Of a DNA stretch of 47,813 nt, positions 40,460 through 47,813 are shown one piece after another. Source of the stretch: Magnetococcales bacterium (GTDB lineage Bacteria; Pseudomonadota; Magnetococcia; Magnetococcales; JADGCL01); assembly GCA_015229005.1 (NCBI GenBank), contig JADGCL010000017.1:1-47813 (forward strand), read 5' to 3'. How positions within the stretch are numbered: the first letter of the stretch is position 1; each line of letters begins with the position of its first letter. A program made the translations under genes and the position numbers. The notes under the pieces were generated by a model. The model was not told the DNA's origin and made no database searches. It was given only the letters and a program-made list of their open reading frames with translations.

Positions 40460-41095
40460 TCAGGAAGCGCCTCCCTCCTGGAGTTGCCTCTCCAAGGCCT
40501 CCCGATCAAACCACCACTCTTCGCCCACCATCAACTCCAGGGCACGAAGAACGACGGGAACATAGTGATTGGGATCGTCCAGGTGGGTCTCCCGGACCCA
40601 TCGATCGAAGGGTTCCCCGGGCAGGACGTTGATCGCCCCGCAGACCAGGGCAAACATCTGCTGCGCCTGCCCCATGGCAAGCTCCCGATCGGGATGGTCG
40701 GGGGTGCGATGCCTGGCAACGAAGTGCGCCAATGCCGCCACAGGCCCGGCGATCTCGTGACGCGGCCCCAGGGTATTCAAGAGGTGAAACAGAGCCAGCA
40801 CCGTGTCGCTCGCCGGCGCCTGAGTCTTGAGGGCCACCCAGACCCGGTGCCCCAGGGCCTGGTAGATCCCCGAATGGCGCGGACTGCTCGACATGAAGGT
40901 GAGCGTCTTCAACACCTCGTCCCATTGGCCACTGCGACTGAACTGCAGGACCGCCTGCCGCCGCATCGCCCAATCCTGCCGCGCCGAGGGCCGCGCCTCC
41001 CCCTCCGGGGGAGGCGCGGCTTCTCCCGATGTCGACTCCCTTACTTCGACGATCGCCGGAAACGGCGACCTCCCACCACTCGGCGTCTGGCTCAT
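40460..41095 (-). CDS. Hypothetical soluble helical protein
   Basis: About 211 residues, not recognised. The first 35 residues are Pro/Glu-rich and probably disordered; the rest is largely helical with no membrane segment (WAMRRQAVLQFSRSGQWDE, then LFHLLNTLGPRHEI, then QMFALVCGAINVLPGEPFD and WWFDREALERQL). GAGGA lies 7 bp before ATG 41095. It is followed closely by the 49-residue membrane protein gene. It lies at the border with the prophage block, but nothing marks it as a phage gene. Confidence 0.6.
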   Translation of the reverse strand: MSQTPSGGRSPFPAIVEVRESTSGEAAPPPEGEARPSARQDWAMRRQAVLQFSRSGQWDEVLKTLTFMSSSPRHSGIYQALGHRVWVALKTQAPASDTVLALFHLLNTLGPRHEIAGPVAALAHFVARHRTPDHPDRELAMGQAQQMFALVCGAINVLPGEPFDRWVRETHLDDPNHYVPVVLRALELMVGEEWWFDREALERQLQEGGAS

Positions 41096-41232
41096 CACCC
41101 ATTCCTCGAAGATTCCGAATCGCTCCCCCTTGTGTCGCCGATCCTACCCCTCCGTCCGCCAATGTCAACCCGGGACCCCCCCTCTTCATCCACAGCCAAG
41201 CCGCCGAACCCTCACGACCCGATACCGCACCG

Positions 41233-41260
41233 AAAAAACCAGGACCGGAGCCTCCTCCGG
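41233..41260 (-). terminator. Intrinsic terminator after the S74 tail-fibre gene
   Basis: On the minus strand CCGGAG-GAGG-CTCCGG (41260-41245) and, after 6 bp, six T (41238-41233). It begins 3 bp after the stop codon and ends the phage structural transcript. Confidence 0.65.
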
Positions 41261-41262
41261 AT

Positions 41263-42738
41263 TCATCCACCCATCGCCAGAATTTTCTTCTCCAGCGCCT
41301 CCAACCGGGCTTCGAGCTTCCCGTTCTGGGCAGCCAGTTGCTGCACGGCCGTGACCAGCATCGGCACCAGAATCGATGATTTCACGCCTTTCATTTCCCC
41401 ATCGATCTCAGAGACTCTAGACGTGAATACCAACGATGGAAATATCTCCTCGACCTCCTGGGCAATCACTCCCAATTGGTTCGGCTCCTTGAGACCATCG
41501 GACTTGAACGAAAACCTCACCACGCGGATACGGCACAGGTCGTCGAGATATCCCCTCGCCGGCTGCACATTTTCCTTCAACCGGCCATCGGAAATGGTCC
41601 CATACGAGCCCGTGACATTGGCAAGACTGCCGTTGGAAAATATATAGACTCTGTTCTGGGTCGAGTCGCCACCGGTAAAAAACGCCTGGCTGATCACGGT
41701 ATCGTTCGGGGATGCGCCTACATAGTGTACCGCAATTCCTCTCGGATATGAGACGTTATGGTGGACAAAGTACCCGGACAGATAGTTTGCACTCCAGCTG
41801 TTTGTTTTGATGCCGTGTTCCTCGAACACTGCCCATCCCTCGGAACTCGCCGGCAGGGTCAGTGTCGTCGTCGTCGAGTTGTCCGTGATACCGGTCGACG
41901 AAAATGACGATATTTTTCCCCCGTGAACCTTGTCGCCGGAGATTTGATCGTTCGCCAGCGTCACCGTTCCCGCCGAAACGTCCAGGGTCTTCCCGGAACC
42001 GACGGTGATGTTGGAGGTTGCAATTGTCGTCCCGTCGATCGTCCCGCCATTGAGGTCCACCGTCGTCACCGATCCGAGATCGCCGCAGGTAGCCCCGGTG
42101 GCCGTCCAGTTGCCGGTGATGGCAGGGGCCGTTATCGACGGCGATCCCGAGATCGTCCCACCGTGGATCTTGTCGCCACTGATACCGTCGTTGGTCAATA
42201 CCGGGGTCCTGGCCGGGCTCACCAACTGAAACTGGGTCCCGTCGTAGACCACCTCGACCACATCGCCAACAGTGATGTCCCCCGCGACCAGCGCCGCCCC
42301 GTTCTTCTGAATCGCCTTGGCCGCCAATCCCGAAACCGCCAGGGTCGCCGCAGTCGTGTTGGTATTGGCCGCCTTGAACCGAAAGGCCTGCCCGGTCACA
42401 TAGGCCGTGATCACCGGGGTCACAGCCATGGTGTAAGCATTGGCTCCGCCGCCGTCACTTGCATACTGGAAACTCGCATCCTGAACCTGGCCAATCGCCG
42501 GCACATCCGTCCGGGAATCGGGCGTCTGACCGGAGCCGTAGCCGCTGATCTTGTATCCCGAAAACGGAATATTGGCCGTGATCGTCGTCTGCCCGTCCCT
42601 GGTGATGCACTGACTCAGCCCGGTCGCGAAACCGTCATCCTCCGCGTCCATGCGCGAATCGGTGATGTTGATGCTGTTGGCCGCATCGTCCTGCCAATTG
42701 TGAACTCGATTGAACGTCCCGTTTCCATCGAAAGGCAT
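41263..42738 (-). CDS. Phage tail fibre with C-terminal S74 self-cleaving chaperone
   Basis: A 491-residue virion protein. The first half reads like a podovirus-type tail fibre or appendage (DFxxFRHxWVD-type hydrophobic opening replaced by FNRVHNWQDDAANSI); the middle has beta-repeat segments rich in Gly, Thr and Ser, including two ISGDK[I/V]HGG repeats. The last ~100 residues form an S74 intramolecular chaperone: SDGRLKENV with the catalytic Ser-Asp and Lys, QLGVIAQEVEEIFPSLV, and a terminal coiled coil. The chaperone trimerises the fibre and then cuts itself off. ATG 42738 has AAGGAGAG before it. Confidence 0.82.
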   Translation of the reverse strand: MPFDGNGTFNRVHNWQDDAANSINITDSRMDAEDDGFATGLSQCITRDGQTTITANIPFSGYKISGYGSGQTPDSRTDVPAIGQVQDASFQYASDGGGANAYTMAVTPVITAYVTGQAFRFKAANTNTTAATLAVSGLAAKAIQKNGAALVAGDITVGDVVEVVYDGTQFQLVSPARTPVLTNDGISGDKIHGGTISGSPSITAPAITGNWTATGATCGDLGSVTTVDLNGGTIDGTTIATSNITVGSGKTLDVSAGTVTLANDQISGDKVHGGKISSFSSTGITDNSTTTTLTLPASSEGWAVFEEHGIKTNSWSANYLSGYFVHHNVSYPRGIAVHYVGASPNDTVISQAFFTGGDSTQNRVYIFSNGSLANVTGSYGTISDGRLKENVQPARGYLDDLCRIRVVRFSFKSDGLKEPNQLGVIAQEVEEIFPSLVFTSRVSEIDGEMKGVKSSILVPMLVTAVQQLAAQNGKLEARLEALEKKILAMGG

Positions 42739-42760
42739 TGTCGTCTCTCCTTCGCTAGAA

Positions 42761-42793
42761 ACAAACGACCCGCCAATATGGCGGGTCGTTTGT
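42761..42793 (-). terminator. Strong intrinsic terminator between phage genes
   Basis: A perfect 14-bp stem (42761-42774 with 42780-42793) with a 5-nt loop, in the 100-bp gap between two phage genes. In the minus direction it ends GTCGTTTGTTT, giving a T-rich tail. Confidence 0.85.
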
Positions 42794-42839
42794 GTCGGAT
42801 GATCACCAACTTTGCAGAAATCCCTTGGTACCCCGAGCT

Positions 42840-45635
42840 TCACTCCACCAGGGAAACCGATGCACGTTCCAGATGGCGCACTCTCGCCTCCAGGGCCTTC
42901 ACCGCCACCAGCAGAATCCCCGTCATGTCCAGAAGATCGATGGTCACACCATCTCCCAGGCCAAAGATCTCACGGAAATCCTCGGCGTATGGCCCGATAT
43001 GACTGCGTCTGCTGTCGCCCACCTCCTGCCGGTATCGCCAAACCTCCACCGGCAGGATGGTCACCCCCTGAAGGATCCGCTCATCGTCCACCGGCTCGTT
43101 GCCCTCCTTGAATCGACGGGAGCTGAGAGCCAACCCCAACTTATCTATGAGCATGTTTGCCCCTCCACTCTGCAAGTTCGTCGAGAAGGTGCTCGGACGG
43201 GAATTGGCCACATCCGCCGCATAGCTCTGGCTGATCGCCCCCATAACATTGGGAGGGGCAACCTGGTACATCCCCCCACCCTGCCCACCTCCCAGGGCCG
43301 TCCCGGTCATGAACGGCGACACCATCCCCTGGCCCGTCAGGAGGGAGGCCAATTCGGTGTAGGGTTGGGATCGCAGGGTCAACATCTCCGCCGCCGCCCG
43401 CGAACGGGCATCGTTGAGCGACTGCGCCATCTGCAACTGCTCGGCTATCGCCCGATAGCGGGCATCGGCATCCAGGGTCTGCTGCTGCGCCTGGGCCCCA
43501 TTTTCGGCATTGAAGATGGCCAAAGCCTGGGCCAACTGGTCCCTGGAAACTTCATTGGCCAACGAGGCCCGGGTCGCCTCCTGCTGAAAGGCCTGATTCT
43601 GGGCCGCGTTGGCAAACTGCCCCGCCTGTTGCCGCTGACCAAACTCCTGGGCCTGGGTCCGGTTGAGCAGGTCGGCCCCGGAAATCGCCTCCTGAAATGC
43701 CTGCGATTGCGCCGCATTGGCGAATTTGGCCGCCTCCTGACGTTGACCGAAATCCTGTGCCTGTGCCTGGTTGAACAGACCCGCCCGCGACAGCGCCTCC
43801 TGGAAAAGTTGCTGCTGGGCGGTATTGGCAAACTGAGCCGCTTCGCGTTGCTGTCCGAACTCCTGCGCCTGCGCCTGGTTGAAGAGCCCGGCACGCGCCA
43901 TCGCCTCCTGAAACGCCTGGGACGAGGCAGCGTTCCGCAGCTCGGCGGCACCCTTGGCCTCGGAATAGATCTGTCCACGCGCCGTCAACGCCTCCTGAAA
44001 GTTCTGGCCGCTCGCACGCAGACCGTAGTCCCCCTGACTCAACGCCTCCTGTAACGCCTGGCCCCGTCCGCTCAAAGCCTGCTGATAGGCCTGTTCCTGA
44101 CCACGCAGATTGAAATCGCCGCTCCCCAGAGCCTCCTGCCAGCCTTGCTGTCTTCCCGAAAGAGCCTGCTGATAGGCCTGATTTTGCGACTTCAACCCAA
44201 ACTCCCCCCCGGTCACCCTCTCGTTCAGACCCTGCTGCCGAGCCTGAAGACCCATCCCGAACAGATTGGCCATCTCCGCCCCTCCACCCTGAATGGCGTC
44301 CTGCCGGGCCGCTGCATAAGCATCCTGCCGGCGCCGGAAAAAATCATCCACAGCCCGGGTATAGGCCTCACTGCCCAGGGGAATCCCCCGGTTGGCCAAC
44401 TCGGTCTTCATCGCCTCCTCTTCCTGCCTGAACTGCGGGTCGAGCTTGGCCGTCTGCCGCCCATAAAGGGCATCCTCCACCGATTTCCTCGCCCCAAGAA
44501 GATCTTCGGCCCCGAAAAGCTGCGGAAGGCCAGAGTAATCGAGGCTCCTGGGCATTCCACCGACATCAAGGGATGTTCCCGGGGTGTAGCCCAATCCCCG
44601 TTGCGGCCCCCCGACCTCCAGACTGGGACCGGAAAAAGTCAGGCTTTCCGAAACGTTCCGAGGCCGCACCACCGGCGCCTCCCCCATCCCGAGTTCCCGG
44701 GCCAGAGGTGCGCTTTCCCCCACCCCGGAGGCGACCGGCCCGACTGGATTCAGGAATTGCACCATCGTCCCTGCCGAATCCAATTTGCCCTGGGGAATGT
44801 TGCCCCCCATGCCTGTCGCATCTCCGCCCAGGGACGACAAGGAGTTGATGATCGGTGTCGTCGACGCCGCAACACTTCGAGGAAAGGATTCTTCACCGAA
44901 AACCGCGAGTGGAGCCTCGGGGTTGTAAAACGATCCCTTCCCTCCGGAAGGCGCCGTTGCCGACCCGACCGACAGCGAGCTTACACCCGACGCGGGGGCC
45001 ACCGGCGCCGGAGGAACCGAAGAAGAACCCTTCCTGCCAGCAGGCTCCGCTGCAGCTGGCCAGGGTGATGCGCCTGTTCCAAATCCATCTGGCAACGTGG
45101 GGTTGAGCGAGTTGACGATCGACCCCACCTCTCCCATGGTCCCCTGCAACTTCGGCGCAGAGCCGGCAAAAAGGCGATTGTGAAGGGTCGCCTGACGCAG
45201 ATCCGGTAGTTGGCTTAGATCGAGCGACTGCCCCCCTCCCGGCAAGTTGGCCCACTCCTCCCGAAGCGATGGCTGGGCCCCAATGTTGGTCGCCTGCGCA
45301 TTGAAAGCCCGCCCCAACGGCGCCAGCGCCTGCAGGTAGGGTTCCATCCCCTCCAGGATCTGCGGACTGGGCTCGTAGATCTGGACCCGATTGAGCGGGT
45401 CGGGACGCCACTCGCCCGTCACCGGATCGTACTCCCCCGCATTCCTTCCGATCTCTCCCTCCCAGCGTACCTCCCCGAATGGGGTCCGATACCCCGTCTG
45501 GTTGTACAAGGCGCTGGTCGCCACCGCCTCGCTGTTGGCCGCTGCCTGGGCATTGGACATAGCCAACGGGTCAGGGGGCGGTGGGGCATCATTGCCCCCG
45601 AACAATCCTCCGAAAATGTCTCCGATTCCTGCCAT
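42840..45635 (-). CDS. Large repeat-rich phage virion protein with C-terminal S74-like domain
   Basis: A 931-residue protein. The N-terminus (MAGIGDIFGGLFGG, then a Tyr/Pro segment) is followed by a Gly/Ser/Pro-rich region (about 170-370). From about 400 to 700 there is a Gln/Ala-rich helical array: first ~30-residue units with QAYQQALSGR and QEALSQGDYG, then three 36-residue units of the type NAAQSQAFQEAISGADLLNR followed by TQAQEFGQRQQAGQFA. The C-terminus has S-S-R-R-F-K-E, an S74 motif with Ser and Lys kept but the Asp replaced by Ser, then AEDFREIFGLG and a final coiled coil. It is probably a tail-needle, fibre or internal virion component. ATG 45635 follows GAGGAG by 6 bp and overlaps the stop of a small frame. 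Confidence 0.7.
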   Translation of the reverse strand: MAGIGDIFGGLFGGNDAPPPPDPLAMSNAQAAANSEAVATSALYNQTGYRTPFGEVRWEGEIGRNAGEYDPVTGEWRPDPLNRVQIYEPSPQILEGMEPYLQALAPLGRAFNAQATNIGAQPSLREEWANLPGGGQSLDLSQLPDLRQATLHNRLFAGSAPKLQGTMGEVGSIVNSLNPTLPDGFGTGASPWPAAAEPAGRKGSSSVPPAPVAPASGVSSLSVGSATAPSGGKGSFYNPEAPLAVFGEESFPRSVAASTTPIINSLSSLGGDATGMGGNIPQGKLDSAGTMVQFLNPVGPVASGVGESAPLARELGMGEAPVVRPRNVSESLTFSGPSLEVGGPQRGLGYTPGTSLDVGGMPRSLDYSGLPQLFGAEDLLGARKSVEDALYGRQTAKLDPQFRQEEEAMKTELANRGIPLGSEAYTRAVDDFFRRRQDAYAAARQDAIQGGGAEMANLFGMGLQARQQGLNERVTGGEFGLKSQNQAYQQALSGRQQGWQEALGSGDFNLRGQEQAYQQALSGRGQALQEALSQGDYGLRASGQNFQEALTARGQIYSEAKGAAELRNAASSQAFQEAMARAGLFNQAQAQEFGQQREAAQFANTAQQQLFQEALSRAGLFNQAQAQDFGQRQEAAKFANAAQSQAFQEAISGADLLNRTQAQEFGQRQQAGQFANAAQNQAFQQEATRASLANEVSRDQLAQALAIFNAENGAQAQQQTLDADARYRAIAEQLQMAQSLNDARSRAAAEMLTLRSQPYTELASLLTGQGMVSPFMTGTALGGGQGGGMYQVAPPNVMGAISQSYAADVANSRPSTFSTNLQSGGANMLIDKLGLALSSRRFKEGNEPVDDERILQGVTILPVEVWRYRQEVGDSRRSHIGPYAEDFREIFGLGDGVTIDLLDMTGILLVAVKALEARVRHLERASVSLVE

Positions 45636-45733
45636 CACGATCTCCTCTCTGGTTTCCTTCCCATGGACATCAGTTGGATGCCGTTCAGTCGACGAACCAC
45701 CTCAGCAAGAGGCCCAGGCAGAGCCTCAATCAA
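45635..45733 (-). CDS. Small phage ORF (32 residues)
   Basis: A short frame opens at TTG 45733, 7 bp after a perfect GGAGGTGA ribosome site, and ends with a TGATG overlap into the next gene. It reads MIEALPGPLAEVVRRLNGIQ and ends PERRS. The site and the overlap are better than expected by chance, but it may serve only to couple translation of the large repeat protein. Confidence 0.4.
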   Translation of the reverse strand: MIEALPGPLAEVVRRLNGIQLMSMGRKPERRS

Positions 45734-45740
45734 TCCCGTG

Positions 45741-46046
45741 TCACCTCCTTTCCCGGTCCGGTCGCAGGCGGCGTCGCCATGGCAACTCCGCCCGGTTGGC
45801 CGACATCGCCACCGCCACCGGTCCCACCGCATCGGCCACCAACAGGGTCGTTGTCCAATCGTCGGCGTTGTAGGTGACCCAGGAGCCGACCGCAGTCGTG
45901 GCCAACCCCTTGAGATAGATGAACTCCCCCGCCCCGTAGGTGGGATCCTGGGCGGTGACGATCGTCCCCAGGGGATGCTGCTGCGTCGTGCTGGTGTCGG
46001 CAATCGCCTGGGACCCCACGACTCCATCGAGAATCTTGTAAGCCAT
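45741..46046 (-). CDS. Phage head decoration-like protein
   Basis: About 101 residues, right after the major capsid gene: MAYKILDGVVGSQAIADTST, then HPLGTIVTAQDPTYGAGEFIYLKG and VGPVAVAMSA. This matches the small capsid-associated proteins found downstream of podovirus major capsid genes in order and content. The end, ELPWRRRLRPDRERR, is Arg-rich and unlike the rest; relatives continue with an aromatic strand, so a frameshift or deletion may have shortened it. A GGGAGTGG ribosome site precedes ATG 46046. Confidence 0.6.
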   Translation of the reverse strand: MAYKILDGVVGSQAIADTSTTQQHPLGTIVTAQDPTYGAGEFIYLKGLATTAVGSWVTYNADDWTTTLLVADAVGPVAVAMSANRAELPWRRRLRPDRERR

Positions 46047-46088
46047 CGTTTCCACTCCCTGTCATGCGAGTTGAAGTATTTCCGCGCC

Positions 46089-47072
46089 TCAAGCCTTGAG
46101 AACGCCCTGCAACGAACGGTTGGACAAGGTCAGATTCCCCTGCCAGATGATGGGGACGACCACCGCATCCTGATTGATCGCCCGCTGCTCGGGAATCTCC
46201 GTCAGATTGGCATCCTTGTGGACCACCAGCTTGAGGAAGTTGGTGTTGAGGAAATACATGTGGGCCGCGGCGATCCCGCCTCCCAACGTGCCGCCGTCAT
46301 GGATCACGTCGGCACTCTTGTACTTCAACGACACGAAACCGCCGCCCACAGACTCCTTCTCGTCGGTGTAGCGCTTGAGATCCGACAGCGACTCCTCGTA
46401 AAAAGTGAAGTAGTCGTTCGAGGAGACGATGATGTCGGGCGCATCCCCCCCCCGGGTCAACTCCAGCCAGAGCGGCAACATCAGGCTCTGGATGGTGGTC
46501 TTCGACGGGGTGATGGCGCTGCCGCCCTGAAGGGGCGCCGCCGCCGACTGCACCGCGTTCTTCCAGAAGGTGTAGGCGCTCGAATCAATGCCGCCGACGG
46601 TGCCGGTGCCCGCGTCCGCCACCAGGGCCTGAAGGCCGTTGATCTGGTTGGCCGCGGTCCCGTCCGAATAGACATCGGCAGCCAGATTGTTGCGGAAAGT
46701 CCGCAGGGCATTCTGCACCCGGGCGTGGACCAGCTTGAGCAGCTGGGCCCGTCCCTGGTTCATGCGGATTTCCCGTCCGTTGGCGGTCACATGCACCGCC
46801 GCCTGCTTCCAGTCGTACTTGGCCGCCGAGAGGACATCCGAGGCCTGAACACTGAGGATGTCGTAGCCCGAATAGCGCTGGAACGAGCTGTTCTCGGCAT
46901 AATCGAGGGGCTCGACGATCTCATACCCCCCATCGATGACCTCGATCTTGCCCTTCTTCTCCAGGCGATTGAGAAGGGCGTTGTGCTTGGAGACGTTGTC
47001 GGTCAGCTCCTCGTTGTGTTTGCGCAAAGTGCTGACGACCATTTCAGAGAATGCGGTATTGGGTGATCCCAT
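46089..47072 (-). CDS. Phage major capsid protein
   Basis: A 327-residue HK97-fold-like coat protein. STLRKHNEELTDNVSKHNAL and YEIVEPLDYAENSSFQRYSG at the N-terminus, ASDVLSAAKYDWKQAAV, ARVQNALRTFRNNLAADVYSDG and INGLQALVADAGTGTVGGID are the family's conserved parts, as is the late HMYFLNTNFLKL. Length and order are normal. AAAGGA lies before ATG 47072. It indicates a podovirus-type prophage rather than a tailocin or gene transfer agent. Confidence 0.88.
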   Translation of the reverse strand: MGSPNTAFSEMVVSTLRKHNEELTDNVSKHNALLNRLEKKGKIEVIDGGYEIVEPLDYAENSSFQRYSGYDILSVQASDVLSAAKYDWKQAAVHVTANGREIRMNQGRAQLLKLVHARVQNALRTFRNNLAADVYSDGTAANQINGLQALVADAGTGTVGGIDSSAYTFWKNAVQSAAAPLQGGSAITPSKTTIQSLMLPLWLELTRGGDAPDIIVSSNDYFTFYEESLSDLKRYTDEKESVGGGFVSLKYKSADVIHDGGTLGGGIAAAHMYFLNTNFLKLVVHKDANLTEIPEQRAINQDAVVVPIIWQGNLTLSNRSLQGVLKA

Positions 47073-47102
47073 GACAGATTCCTTTCCGTTGTTTCGCTGT
47101 GT

Positions 47103-47606
47103 TTACCTGGTGCCCATGACCCGGTCATAGGCTTCGCCCATGGTTTCCAACATGGTCGGTTTCCTCTTGCCCGGCTGCGACGTGCCCAGAGAGCGGACCG
47201 GCGTCCCACCCGCCCGCATCGCCTCCTTGACCGCCTTGCGCGAGTTGGCCTGGCGCCGACTCTCCGCCTTCCTGGCCTCCTCCTCCTGCATCTGCCGACG
47301 GGTCTCGGGATTGGCCCAGACGGCCCGCTCGTAGGCCTGGCCGAAGGCTTCCTCCTGCGAGAGTCCCTGGCTTTGCATGAGGTGGTTCATCAATGTCATC
47401 AGCTCGGTACCAACCTGACCCACATGCGGATAACGCGGCTTGCCTTCCGCATCCGCAGCCTTGATCAGGTTCAACAGGCGATGGATCTGCTCCTCATTTT
47501 GGCGCTGTTTTTCCTCCTGCAGCCTTTGCCGATGATTCCTCTCCATCTCCGCCAGACGCCGTTCCTGATGGGCCAGACGGACCGCAAGGCGGTCTGAGCT
47601 GTCCAT
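47103..47606 (-). CDS. Phage scaffold-like protein, possibly N-terminally truncated
   Basis: About 167 residues, rich in charged helices: residues 1-50 coiled coil (LAHQERRLAEMERNHRQRL), then a compact part with GLSQEEAFGQAYERAVWANP and a basic tail (PGKRKPTMLETMGEAYDRV). Position before the capsid gene and composition suggest a scaffold or head-assembly protein. The frame stays open upstream of ATG 47606 for about 57 bp (DKVDPARLASMD) with no start codon other than TTG 47615 before a stop at about 47663, so the original start may have been lost by a frameshift. Confidence 0.55.
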   Translation of the reverse strand: MDSSDRLAVRLAHQERRLAEMERNHRQRLQEEKQRQNEEQIHRLLNLIKAADAEGKPRYPHVGQVGTELMTLMNHLMQSQGLSQEEAFGQAYERAVWANPETRRQMQEEEARKAESRRQANSRKAVKEAMRAGGTPVRSLGTSQPGKRKPTMLETMGEAYDRVMGTR

Positions 47607-47615
47607 GGATGCCAA

Positions 47616-47813
47616 CCGCGCCGGATCGACCTTATCCCGCCTCCGTATGTGTCGGCTACTCTATGCGCTGATCCTTGGTGGCCTGACAATCATCCAGATA
47701 CCAATAGCTGAAAGCACAGTAATTCCATCACACTCCAAGAGTGGTCCGTCAACCCGGCCGCCATGGCAGGCGTTCGGTGGCGATAGCGCCGGTCCCCGAG
47801 GGGGAGCCGCAGG
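47616..47813. other. Right window edge, unassigned
   Basis: Phage genes should continue here on the minus strand (portal or terminase would be expected), but no frame runs through the last 198 bp without a stop. One frame ends TERLPWRPG and stop near 47750; others carry short fragments. It may be the 3' end of the next phage gene, or a damaged part of the prophage. Confidence 0.35.

Noticed and set aside
47755-47770. Sequence like a cloning-vector site (CCATGGC next to GGCCGG) near the right edge
   Set aside because: The match is short, and the flanking sequence does not continue as vector, so coincidence is more likely than contamination.

Overview
The window is a GC-rich (roughly 60-65%) proteobacterial chromosome segment. 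Three things point to an alphaproteobacterium in the broad sense: a GapR/DUF2312 gene, a dusB-ntrB-ntrC cluster, and F0 ATP-synthase genes (atpI-B-E-F) placed apart from the F1 genes. A deep lineage such as Magnetococcia is possible, but there is no rRNA or other marker here to prove it.

Layout. (1) 247-7892, minus strand: a six-gene exopolysaccharide operon, in transcription order WecA/MraY-type phosphoglycosyl transferase, outer-membrane beta-barrel, Wza-like export protein, Wzz-Wzc tyrosine autokinase, TPR membrane protein and O-antigen ligase/polymerase. (2) 8288-9987: an HTH-ImmA/IrrE protease with a PIN/DUF4411 protein, a toxin-antitoxin-like pair behind an AT-rich segment. (3) 9953-14050: a CNT nucleoside transporter and a large hybrid histidine kinase whose periplasmic sensor carries a CXXCH haem motif. 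(4) 14423-20328: FKBP isomerase, malonyl-CoA decarboxylase, then an operon of orphan ParA, coiled-coil protein, DUF3108 protein and a membrane glycosyltransferase. (5) 20413-29167: housekeeping and stress genes (PPC/DUF296, DegP-like protease, alpha/beta hydrolase, glutamine amidotransferase, flavin reductase, GapR, CnoX-like thioredoxin, murI), interrupted by a sigma-54 activator with its own sigma-54 promoter and a convergent hypothetical/DUF2335 pair. (6) 29302-32043: tRNA-Leu(GAG) followed by a decayed 2.6-kb integrative element with att-like ends, broken recombinases, a multi-hairpin repeat, brnT-brnA and an AlpA pseudogene with an internal stop. (7) 32121-40423: hemW, F0 ATP synthase, ntrC-ntrB-dusB, a His-rich exported protein and a small membrane protein. 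(8) 41263-47813: a podovirus-like prophage structural block (scaffold-like, major capsid, decoration-like, and two proteins ending in S74 chaperone domains), which runs off the right edge.

Two interspersed repeat families are visible. One is a roughly 90-bp intergenic element at 22011-22100 and 37444-37535. The other is a chain of five consecutive hairpins at 30544-30688, with a decayed copy between atpE and atpB at 34569-34776. The strongest leads are the haem-type sensor kinase, the ParA/coiled-coil pair without ParB, the sigma-54 activator module, the degraded tRNA-Leu island and the multi-hairpin repeat. I did not find a clearly new multi-gene system that I can defend from sequence alone.
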